A DNA stretch of 13,622 nucleotides. It comes from Anaerolineales bacterium UBA3499. GTDB taxonomy: Bacteria > Chloroflexota > Anaerolineae > Anaerolineales > UBA11657. Each line of letters opens with the position of its first letter. The first letter of the stretch is position 1. Made by a program: the position numbers and the translations under genes. Shown in pieces: positions 6,947 through 13,622 of this stretch. The stretch covers positions 1 through 13,622 of the forward strand of contig DFQC01000016.1 of the NCBI GenBank assembly GCA_002377585.1. Direction: 5' to 3'. The notes beneath the pieces were generated by a model. It did no database searches and had not been told where the DNA came from. It worked only from the letters and a program-made list of their open reading frames with translations.

Positions 6947-7651
6947 TTACCACGGAATTGTTTCACCAGTATAGTCGTAAAAGTGGCCGGTATCTTGCAA
7001 TTTTAGAGAGTTAATAACCTGGAGCATTCCTTTGACAGATTCGTTTGTGTCAATATCGGCATCTGGTCCTCCCATATCTGTTCGAACCCAACCAGGATTA
7101 ATTGATACAACTGCTATTTTATGGCGTAGAAGGTCATGAGCCATGTGAATAGTGCTCATATTTAACGCGGCCTTACTAGCACTATAGATACTCATACGGG
7201 GATTGCGTGGATTGGTTGCTCTGTTCAGTGAACCTAGTCCCGAAGAAATATTCACTATTTTGGGATGTTTTCCTTTCTTCAATAATTCGGCAAATTGCTG
7301 TATCACTAGTATAGGTGCAATGGTGTTGACTTCAAGGACCGATTTTATTTTGGAGAGCTCGAATGTTCCAAATTTTTGTTCGCCTTGTGATATTGCAGCG
7401 TTGTTGATGAGTAAATCAAGGTGGTTTACTTTGGAACTAACAAGCTTATACGATTCAGCTAGAGATTGATCATTAGTTACATCGAGCTTGATTATTGAGA
7501 TGTGCTGAGTAAATTCTTCTTGTAGTTTTAGTAGTTGACCAGTTCTACTAGAATCTCTATATGCTGCAAATACATGAACATCTTGAATTATTAATTGTCG
7601 CACAAACTCCAGTCCTATTCCTCTGTTTGCACCAGTTATTAATGCGTTCAT
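6947..7651 (-). CDS. Short-chain dehydrogenase/reductase, sniffer/C-factor-like
   Basis: This classical SDR oxidoreductase of 234 residues has a complete set of motifs. The cofactor loop TGANRGIG is at 6-13, an Arg after strand two (Tyr31-Arg32) favours NADP(H), Asp57-Val58 (LDVT) positions the adenine ring, NNAA is at 83-86, and the catalytic Ser sits in NISSG near 134-138. The active-site YSASK is at 156-160, and PGWVRTDMGG (186-195) follows it. The overall pattern resembles carbonyl reductase/sniffer-like SDRs. The ATG has an SD, AGAGG (complement of 7659-7663), 7 bases away. It is the first gene of the minus-strand operon and is divergently paired with the OSBS/NSAR-type gene. The substrate is unknown; reduction of a carbonyl intermediate or a detached housekeeping role are both possible. 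Confidence 0.88.
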   Translation of the reverse strand: MNALITGANRGIGLEFVRQLIIQDVHVFAAYRDSSRTGQLLKLQEEFTQHISIIKLDVTNDQSLAESYKLVSSKVNHLDLLINNAAISQGEQKFGTFELSKIKSVLEVNTIAPILVIQQFAELLKKGKHPKIVNISSGLGSLNRATNPRNPRMSIYSASKAALNMSTIHMAHDLLRHKIAVVSINPGWVRTDMGGPDADIDTNESVKGMLQVINSLKLQDTGHFYDYTGETIPW

Positions 7652-7690
7652 ACATTAACCTCTAAGTTATCATTATATTGAAAATTATTG

Positions 7691-7703
7691 ATGATAGTAT
7701 CAT
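7691..7703. promoter_or_regulatory. Dyad ATGATA-G-TATCAT in the divergent promoter region
   Basis: A perfect 6-base dyad with a one-base centre lies between the divergent SDR and OSBS/NSAR-type genes. Two further TATCAT half-sites occur at 7668-7673 and 7752-7757. Placement between two divergent starts suits a shared operator. The sequence is very AT-rich, so chance is a real alternative. Confidence 0.3.
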
Positions 7704-7789
7704 ATTAGAATAGCAGATTATATATATAGCAATCGAAAATGTAAGATAATGTATCATAGAAATGTTAACTGTGGATTTGGTGGCCGCAC

Positions 7790-7795
7790 TATAAT
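7790..7795 (+). promoter_or_regulatory. Candidate -10 box for the OSBS/NSAR-type gene
   Basis: TATAAT stands 29 bases before the ATG, which would give a short leader of roughly 20-25 bases. The best -35 match, TTAACT at 7765-7770, is 19 bases away and poor. The position relative to the start codon is the main support. Confidence 0.35.
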
Positions 7796-7824
7796 GATGT
7801 CGTATTGAGACAAGGCCTATTACT

Positions 7825-8931
7825 ATGAGAATTGATTGTATCGAAATGCATCACCTAGAGCTGCCCTATGTTAATCCATTTGAGACCAGTTTCGGTCGCG
7901 AGACAAAAAGAGAATTTATCGTGCTATCAGTTACTTCTGATGGTGTCACTGGATGGGGAGAATGTGTCGCTGGATCTGGGCCATGGTATTCGTATGAGAC
8001 TGTAGGCACTGCTTGGAATATTATGGAAAAACATTTGATACCTTTGACGCTCTTTGAAAAGATCGATAAAGTGGAAGATATAGTCAAACGCTTTGATCGT
8101 GTTCGGGGTCACCCTATGGCTCGTGCTTGTGTAGAGAATGCTCTATGGGACTTGGTAGGGCGGTCACAAGGATTGTCTTTGGCAGAAATGTTGTCCGCAA
8201 AGAGAGACTCAGTATCAGTGGGAGTTAGCGTTGGTATAGAGAAAAATATAGGACTATTGCTTGCAAGAATTGAGCAGCATATAGACGAGGGGTATACTCG
8301 TGTCAAATTAAAGATTAAACCAGGTTGGGATGTGGATGTCGTTAAAAACGTGAGAGAGAAATGGCCGGACCTCGCGCTACAAGTGGATGCTAACTCGGCT
8401 TATTCTTTAGCTGATATAGATATTTTTCTTAACTTGGATCAATTTGATTTACTACTGATTGAACAGCCACTGCATCATGATGATATTGTTAATCATGCAG
8501 AATTACAGAAGCAATTAATTACCCCAGTTTGTCTTGATGAAAGTATACATTCTGTCGAACATGCTAGGTGGGCACTAAGCATTGATGCATGTCGGATTAT
8601 AAATATCAAGGTGGGACGCGTTGGAGGCATAACAGCTGCATCTCAGATTCATGATTTGTGTGCTGATAGTGGCATACCAGTATGGTGCGGTGGAATGCTA
8701 GAATCAAACATTGGTCGTGCTGTTAACGTAGCTCTGGCTGCACTGCCGAACTTTAAACTACCTGGTGATATATCAGCATCAGACCGGTATTATCATCAAG
8801 ACATAGCCTTACCTAATTTTGTACTTAACAGAGATTCCACATTGGATGTTCCAAGTGATATTGGTGTGGGCGTTGTAGTGGACCAGGACAGACTAGATCA
8901 TGCTCGTATTTCATCAAAGTTTTTTTCTTAG
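7825..8931 (+). CDS. Enolase-superfamily OSBS / N-succinylamino-acid racemase-like enzyme
   Basis: This 368-residue member of the muconate-lactonising subgroup has a capping domain (about 1-125) and a modified TIM barrel. The catalytic lysines are in VKLKIKPGWD (KxK at 161-163), with the second base at Lys262 (NIKVGRVGG). The Mg ligands are Asp188 (VDAN), Glu213 (IEQP) and Asp238 (LDES). GGMLESNIGRA (289-299) and PGDISASDRYYHQDI (313-327) are typical of the OSBS/NSAR family. Members either make o-succinylbenzoate for menaquinone or racemise N-succinyl amino acids, and many do both. No other men gene is nearby, whereas a GNAT acyltransferase is, so I favour the racemase role (inference). A modest SD, AAGG (7812-7815), lies 9 bases from the ATG. 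It is divergent from the SDR-GNAT-MalY operon. A dipeptide epimerase or a sugar-acid dehydratase looks less likely from these motifs. Confidence 0.85.
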   Translation: MRIDCIEMHHLELPYVNPFETSFGRETKREFIVLSVTSDGVTGWGECVAGSGPWYSYETVGTAWNIMEKHLIPLTLFEKIDKVEDIVKRFDRVRGHPMARACVENALWDLVGRSQGLSLAEMLSAKRDSVSVGVSVGIEKNIGLLLARIEQHIDEGYTRVKLKIKPGWDVDVVKNVREKWPDLALQVDANSAYSLADIDIFLNLDQFDLLLIEQPLHHDDIVNHAELQKQLITPVCLDESIHSVEHARWALSIDACRIINIKVGRVGGITAASQIHDLCADSGIPVWCGGMLESNIGRAVNVALAALPNFKLPGDISASDRYYHQDIALPNFVLNRDSTLDVPSDIGVGVVVDQDRLDHARISSKFFS

Positions 8932-9028
8932 AAAACTGAGCATGCTTGACCATATTATCTAATTGGACGGCAATCGGCATCTAGCAATTCAAAACTTTAC
9001 TTGATGGCTGAAATAGTGACTAAAACAT

Positions 9029-11449
9029 ATGTGTAAAAATAGTTATGTTGTAAACAGAGTGGCAGTGGTGGGTTCTGGAACTATGGGTGCTGGCATTGCT
9101 GCTCTTCTAGCAGGCGCAGGATTCCCTGTGCTTTTACTTGACGTCATCCCTAGTAGGCTTACTGATAAAGAACGAGCACTTGGCCTAGATCTTCAAGATT
9201 CGGTTGTGCGCAATCGACTTGTAAGAGACAACCTCCTAAAGAGTCATAATGTCTTTTATTCTAAACAAGATGTTGACCTAATTACTATTGGTAATCTGGA
9301 AGATGATTTCGAAAAACTGGCGTCCGTGGACTGGGTAGTCGAAGCAATAGTCGAGAATATTGGGGTAAAAAGACAGTTTTTTGATGCTCTTGATAAAATT
9401 AGACCTGTTAAGCAAATTGTCTCTACTAACACTTCTGGACTGTCAATTCACGAACTTGCTCGTGATAGATCTAATGAATTCAAAAGTAACTTTCTAGGCG
9501 TTCATTTTTTCAATCCTCCCCGACATATGAAATTATTGGAGATCATCCCTACTCTTGAGACCAATGTAGAATTAGTTGACTTTTTTAGCGGCTATGTTAG
9601 TAAACGTATTGGAAAAAATGTAGTGTTGTGCAAAGATACACCTAATTTTATTGCCAATCGCATAGGATTAGCTAACAATTTTCGGCGCATTAGTTACGCC
9701 ATTGATAATGGGTATACTGTTGAAGAGGTCGATGCAATAGGTGGAGCTTTAATGGGGTATCCTAATACGGCTGTATTTCGTTTGATGGATTTGGTTGGTA
9801 TAGATGTAACCCACATGATTGGTTCCAATATGCACAATATTTTACCAATGGATGCTGCAGGGATAAAGAAGGATAGTTCTCTTGAAAAAGTTTTGAGTGG
9901 ATTGATTGAGAACGATTGGATTGGCAAAAAAGTTAATATCGGTTTTTACAAGCAAGTATTGAGTGATGGTCATATCAAGCAATTCTGGCCGCTGGATTTT
10001 GAAAAAATGACTCACAATAGTCCATCGGCAGTGCATTTTGAATCGCTGGACAAAATTAGAGAAATCCGCGATTTAGGTCAAAGGTTGCGTGACTGGCTAA
10101 CTTTCAATGATCGTGCTAGTGATTATGTGTGGCATACTTTAGCCTTCCTATTTAGCTATGTGAGCACTACAGTATCAGAAATATCTAATGACCTGATTTC
10201 TATTGATAATGCAATGCGATGGGGATATATGATGGACGCTGGCCCATTTGAGGTTTGGGATATGCTAGGTACTGTAGATACTGTCAATCGTATGAAAAAT
10301 GATGGTTACACTGTTGCACCTTGGATTACAGAAATGATTGCGTCCGGTAAAACTTCATTTTATCGTGAAGATCAATATAACAAACAGCAGTATGATTGGC
10401 ATTCTGGTGAATATGTGTCATTGCTCTCAAATGATACATCGGGTAATTTTAGTATTATTAGTGAGCAACCTAGGAAATTAGAATCAAATGATGATGCCAC
10501 TTTGTTGGACATAGGAGATGGTGTCCTTCAATTAGAATTTCATAGTAAGGCAAATACCATTGGGATAGATACACTGGAAATGATACAGTCTTCTTTGAGT
10601 TACATAACGAATAGTGACAAAGTTCTGGGATTGATAATAGGCAATCAGGGCAAAATGTTTAGTGCTGGAGCCAATGTAGATATATTGGTTCAAATGGCTG
10701 ATAGTGATAAAACAAATGTTTCAGTAAACCAGTTTATATGTCAATTTCAAAACACTATGCAACAAATCAGATATAGTACAAAACCTGTAGTTGCAGCTCC
10801 TTTTGGTCTTACTCTTGGTGGTGCAGCTGAATTAGTTCTTGCTTCTAGTCGTGTTGTGGCATATGTTGAACTTAGTATGGGCTTAGTAGAAGTAGGGATT
10901 GGTCTTGTTCCTGCTGGCGGTGGATGCAAGGAGATCTTACGTCGATTAGTGAACCCTCTTATGCGCATACCTAGTGCGGATTCGATACCTTTTGTGAGAA
11001 ACGTGTTTGCGATGATACTGACATCACAAGTTAGTAAGAGTGCGTTTGATGCTAAAGAGGTTGGATTGATGAATTTGAGCGATCGTATTGTTTTAGATAA
11101 GGAAAGATTGCTTAGTGAAGCAAAATCAGAGGTTGTACACATGTCACATAGCAATTATTATCCGCCAAGACCTGAAAAGATTTATGTGGGTGGCCAAAAT
11201 ATGTTGGCATTGCTTAGGTCCGATTTATTTCAAATGTATGAGGCAAATAATATAACTGACCATGACTTATCGGTAGGGAAAAAACTAGGATGGATTTTGT
11301 CTGGCGGTGACATCACGGCACCACAGTTTGTTGACGAACAGTATATTTTGGATCTCGAGAGAACTGTTTTTTTAGAGTTAATTTGTCTAGAAAATACTTT
11401 AGATAGGATTGCTTACACTCTAAAGACGGGTAAAAGGTTACGAAACTGA
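9029..11449 (+). CDS. fadN: FadN-type 3-hydroxyacyl-CoA dehydrogenase / enoyl-CoA hydratase fusion
   Basis: This is a bifunctional beta-oxidation enzyme of 806 residues that hydrates enoyl-CoA and oxidises the resulting 3-hydroxyacyl-CoA with NAD. The order is dehydrogenase first and crotonase last, as in Bacillus FadN and the reverse of E. coli FadB. Dehydrogenase part: VVGSGTMGAG (13-22), NAD-binding Asp38, NTSGLS (134-139), catalytic His159 in GVHFFNPP, Glu171, and the DTPNFIANRIG signature (203-213). Crotonase part: about 497-700, with SAGAN (545-549), both catalytic glutamates retained (Glu601 in LGGAAELVLA, Glu621 in GLVEVGIGL), and a FadN-like tail ending in LKTGKRLRN. A stop codon lies four codons before the ATG, so the start is fixed, yet there is no recognisable SD. 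The thiolase gene follows after 58 bases, the same order as in B. subtilis fadNAE. No acyl-CoA dehydrogenase gene is in the window. Confidence 0.92.
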   Translation: MCKNSYVVNRVAVVGSGTMGAGIAALLAGAGFPVLLLDVIPSRLTDKERALGLDLQDSVVRNRLVRDNLLKSHNVFYSKQDVDLITIGNLEDDFEKLASVDWVVEAIVENIGVKRQFFDALDKIRPVKQIVSTNTSGLSIHELARDRSNEFKSNFLGVHFFNPPRHMKLLEIIPTLETNVELVDFFSGYVSKRIGKNVVLCKDTPNFIANRIGLANNFRRISYAIDNGYTVEEVDAIGGALMGYPNTAVFRLMDLVGIDVTHMIGSNMHNILPMDAAGIKKDSSLEKVLSGLIENDWIGKKVNIGFYKQVLSDGHIKQFWPLDFEKMTHNSPSAVHFESLDKIREIRDLGQRLRDWLTFNDRASDYVWHTLAFLFSYVSTTVSEISNDLISIDNAMRWGYMMDAGPFEVWDMLGTVDTVNRMKNDGYTVAPWITEMIASGKTSFYREDQYNKQQYDWHSGEYVSLLSNDTSGNFSIISEQPRKLESNDDATLLDIGDGVLQLEFHSKANTIGIDTLEMIQSSLSYITNSDKVLGLIIGNQGKMFSAGANVDILVQMADSDKTNVSVNQFICQFQNTMQQIRYSTKPVVAAPFGLTLGGAAELVLASSRVVAYVELSMGLVEVGIGLVPAGGGCKEILRRLVNPLMRIPSADSIPFVRNVFAMILTSQVSKSAFDAKEVGLMNLSDRIVLDKERLLSEAKSEVVHMSHSNYYPPRPEKIYVGGQNMLALLRSDLFQMYEANNITDHDLSVGKKLGWILSGGDITAPQFVDEQYILDLERTVFLELICLENTLDRIAYTLKTGKRLRN

Positions 11450-11507
11450 TGGTTAAGGCCAATAGCCATGTGCTCTATATAGTACTTTTAAGGATGGAGC
11501 AAAAGTA

Positions 11508-12692
11508 ATGCGACAAGCTGTTATTGTATCTGGTGCTCGGACAGCTGTAGGTAAAGCTATAAAGGGTTCGCTAAGGAATTATAGGTCGGATGAAATGGGT
11601 GCCACAGTGGTAAGGGAGCTTTTTCGACAAACAGAAGGTAAAGTGGTTCCAACAGATGTTGATGATGTGATTATCGGTTGTGCTATGCCAGAAGCTTGCC
11701 AGGGCATGAATATAGCACGAATAATTTCACTAAGAGCTGGTTTGCCAGTTGAAGTTCCAGCACAAACAATCAATCGATTTTGTGCAAGTGGTTTGCAGAC
11801 AATTGCTACTGCATCAGAAATGATTGTTGCTGGTAGTGCGGATATTGTGGTTGCTGGTGGTGTTGAGACAATGAGTATGGTTCCTATGACTGGTTATCGC
11901 TATAGCCCAAATCCTCATATGTCTGTAAATTATCCAGAGTTTTACATGAGTATGGGCTTAACTGCAGAAAGAGTTGCTAAAATCTATGGAATCTCTCGGG
12001 AAGACCAAGATGAATTTGCTTTGCGCAGCCATTGGCTCGCGGCAGATGCTTTTCGAGAAGGGAAATTTAGTGAAGAGATTGTACCCTTGACCGTGAAGGA
12101 GTCAATACCTGGTACAGATGGTGATCAGATAGTTGAGGAATTTATGTTTATGGAAGATGAACATTTAAGACCAGATTCTACTATTGATCAATTGTCTATG
12201 TTGAAGCCGGTATTCAAGGAGGGTGGGACTGTAACTGCAGGTAATGCTTCTCCTTTGTCCGATGGTGCTGCAGCTGTTATAGTGATGGAACGTAAATTGG
12301 CTGAGAAAAAAGGACTTGTACCTATTGTTCGTTTTCTTGGTTTTGCAGTCGCTGGTGTTGCTCCAGAGATTATGGGCATTGGTCCGGTGAAAGCCGTACC
12401 CAAGGTTCTGGAGCGCCTTAGTATGTCCGTTGATGACATAGATATTATTGAGTTGAATGAGGCTTTTGCGGCTCAGGCGATAGCTGTTATTAGGGAGCTT
12501 GAGTTGCCATTAGAAAAGGTGAATGTCAATGGGGGAGCAATTGCATTAGGACACCCACTAGGTTGTACGGGTGCAAAGCTGACAGTACAGCTTTTGTATG
12601 AGTTGCGAAGGCGTCAAGACAAATACGGACTGGTAACCATGTGTGTTGGAGGTGGACAGGGGGCTGCTAGTGTATTTGAGAGACTAAATTAA
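11508..12692 (+). CDS. fadA: Acetyl-CoA acyltransferase (3-ketoacyl-CoA thiolase)
   Basis: This type II thiolase performs the last beta-oxidation step, cleaving 3-ketoacyl-CoA with CoA to acetyl-CoA and a shortened acyl-CoA. The length is the usual one, 394 residues. The nucleophile is Cys92 in INRFCASGLQ. NEAF is at 317-320, the general base His349 sits in GGAIALGHPLGCTGAK, and Cys379 in MCVGGGQGAA completes the active site. The ATG has a good SD, GGAG (11496-11499), 8 bases away. It is probably cotranscribed with the upstream FadN-type gene and is followed by an intrinsic terminator. A biosynthetic acetyl-CoA C-acetyltransferase is possible from sequence alone, but the operon context favours degradation. 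Confidence 0.93.
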   Translation: MRQAVIVSGARTAVGKAIKGSLRNYRSDEMGATVVRELFRQTEGKVVPTDVDDVIIGCAMPEACQGMNIARIISLRAGLPVEVPAQTINRFCASGLQTIATASEMIVAGSADIVVAGGVETMSMVPMTGYRYSPNPHMSVNYPEFYMSMGLTAERVAKIYGISREDQDEFALRSHWLAADAFREGKFSEEIVPLTVKESIPGTDGDQIVEEFMFMEDEHLRPDSTIDQLSMLKPVFKEGGTVTAGNASPLSDGAAAVIVMERKLAEKKGLVPIVRFLGFAVAGVAPEIMGIGPVKAVPKVLERLSMSVDDIDIIELNEAFAAQAIAVIRELELPLEKVNVNGGAIALGHPLGCTGAKLTVQLLYELRRRQDKYGLVTMCVGGGQGAASVFERLN

Positions 12693-12723
12693 GTTCAATA
12701 TAATATTTGACATGAAGAGACCT

Positions 12724-12755
12724 AAAGCATCCAATTATGATGGATGTTTTTTTTT
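12724..12755 (+). terminator. Intrinsic terminator after the beta-oxidation operon
   Basis: Arms AAAGCATCC (12724-12732) and GGATGTTTT (12742-12750) pair with one G-T wobble around a 9-base loop. The hairpin runs into nine consecutive T residues (12747-12755). It begins 32 bases after the thiolase stop codon and is oriented to end the fadN-fadA transcript. Confidence 0.82.
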
Positions 12756-12843
12756 GTATTCGGCATAGAACCTGCAACTAAGCCAGAATCATAGGAGTTT
12801 GCACTATCGTTTTATAAATTGTTCTGAAACTAATGTTATCTTT

Positions 12844-13622
12844 ATGCTAAATACAGATATAGTATATCTCGACGGGTCTCGTGGCGAAAATAGAGAGCGG
12901 ATACCTGATTGTTTTCAGTCTATGTCACCTCCCAAAAAGGTGGGTAGGAATCGAGAAAAAGACCAGTTGTTGCTGCAAATTCATTTTCAGAATGGAGATG
13001 TAGGAAAGGAAGAATACTCCAGGTGCATCAAACTTGCTTCTCAATACTATTATGGCACTTCGGGTTCCATCACTGCAGCTTCTCGTGCATCTATAAATGC
13101 TGTCAATAAACGATTGCTTGAGAAAAATAGGACGGGTGGATTCTCACCGCCAGTGCAGGCTGGCATAACATGTGCAATATTACGTGGGGATGACCTTTAT
13201 GTGACACAGGCTGGTCCTGGGGGTGTTGTCGTTTTTAGAGAAAGCAATTTTGAACAGTTTCCTGACAATAATGTTTCCGCAAGAGCAGTAGGTATGTCGG
13301 ATCAGACTATTGCTCATTACTTTCATACAGTAATTTCAAAAGGTGATTTGCTATGGATGAATGGTGACAGCTCCAGTGATTGGGATTTCACTTCTTTTCT
13401 GCGGAAAAAAGGAGACCTAAATCATTATCTTTTTAACTTAAGGATTTTGACAAGCAACGATATCCCAAGTATGGTATGTCGTTTTTGCGATTCAGGAGAA
13501 CAAGGTCAGCTGAATGCTGTTCTAAGTGCAATCGAGCACGTTGATTCAGTTAGTAGTAAGGATGTAGTTGATTATTATGATTCGGGTATGGATACTAGGA
13601 CAGATATTACCAAACCATCAAG
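12844..13622 (+). CDS. Hypothetical PP2C-like protein, 3' truncated
   Basis: The reading frame starts at an ATG and stays open for 259 codons to the window edge, so the C-terminus is missing. I do not recognise a named family. The segment from VQAGITCAILRGDDLYVTQAGPGGVVVFR (split at about 104-132) resembles the strand pattern of PP2C-type phosphatase folds, in which a protein reads out a soluble and then an exposed beta strand. It also recalls long uncharacterised proteins I associate with Chloroflexota. A following KGDLLWMNGDSSSDWD (166-181) fits the PP2C position where a metal-binding acidic residue can occur, but the classic RxxxED and DG motifs are not evident. It may therefore be non-catalytic. 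There is no signal peptide and no clear SD; an earlier TTG at 12799 is in frame but has poor spacing to GGAG. It follows the terminator and so is transcribed separately. Confidence 0.65.
   Translation, partial: MLNTDIVYLDGSRGENRERIPDCFQSMSPPKKVGRNREKDQLLLQIHFQNGDVGKEEYSRCIKLASQYYYGTSGSITAASRASINAVNKRLLEKNRTGGFSPPVQAGITCAILRGDDLYVTQAGPGGVVVFRESNFEQFPDNNVSARAVGMSDQTIAHYFHTVISKGDLLWMNGDSSSDWDFTSFLRKKGDLNHYLFNLRILTSNDIPSMVCRFCDSGEQGQLNAVLSAIEHVDSVSSKDVVDYYDSGMDTRTDITKPS

Noticed and set aside
7825..8931. Naming the enolase-superfamily gene menC for menaquinone synthesis.
   Set aside because: No other men gene is nearby and a GNAT acyltransferase is adjacent. Sequence alone cannot separate OSBS from NSAR, so no symbol is given.
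8939..8951. AGCATGCT palindrome and a TTGACC -35-like box upstream of the FadN-type gene.
   Set aside because: The palindrome is short and no -10 box is found at a suitable distance from TTGACC.

Overview
The window is AT-rich bacterial DNA with densely packed genes, many of them lacking a clear Shine-Dalgarno (SD) sequence. It carries twelve protein genes, ten of them complete; the first and last run off the ends. No RNA genes, insertion sequences or CRISPR repeats were seen. Three features point to a Chloroflexota-like organism (inference, moderate to low confidence). These are the partial gene at the right end, which resembles PP2C-like proteins I associate with that phylum, the COG3375-type acetyltransferase, and the combination of enolase-superfamily, zinc-dehydrogenase and beta-oxidation genes. 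A marine SAR202-type lineage is possible but cannot be shown from this sequence.

Left third (1-4100): a carbohydrate or polyol module. A zinc-dependent medium-chain dehydrogenase (5' truncated) faces a D-psicose/D-tagatose 3-epimerase family gene. After a 357-base divergent regulatory region come an LsrF/DhnA-type class I aldolase and a second zinc dehydrogenase, whose reading frames overlap by 8 bases. A plausible theme is polyol or sugar oxidation, ketose C3 epimerisation and retro-aldol cleavage; the substrate is unknown. Two conspicuous dyads lie in the divergent region, one directly abutting the aldolase ribosome binding site.

Middle (4237-8931): an amino-acid-related region. A LysE-type exporter converges on a minus-strand operon (SDR oxidoreductase, COG3375 GNAT acyltransferase, MalY/PatB-type PLP enzyme). 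Across a 173-base divergent promoter region lies a plus-strand enolase-superfamily enzyme of the o-succinylbenzoate synthase/N-succinylamino-acid racemase (OSBS/NSAR) type. A GNAT acyltransferase next to an NSAR-type racemase recalls the known N-succinylation route from D- to L-amino acids. The desuccinylase is not in the window.

Right third (9029-12692): a fatty acid beta-oxidation pair, a FadN-type 3-hydroxyacyl-CoA dehydrogenase/enoyl-CoA hydratase fusion followed by a FadA-type thiolase. It ends at a clear intrinsic terminator. The last gene (12844 to the window end) has no stop codon in the window.
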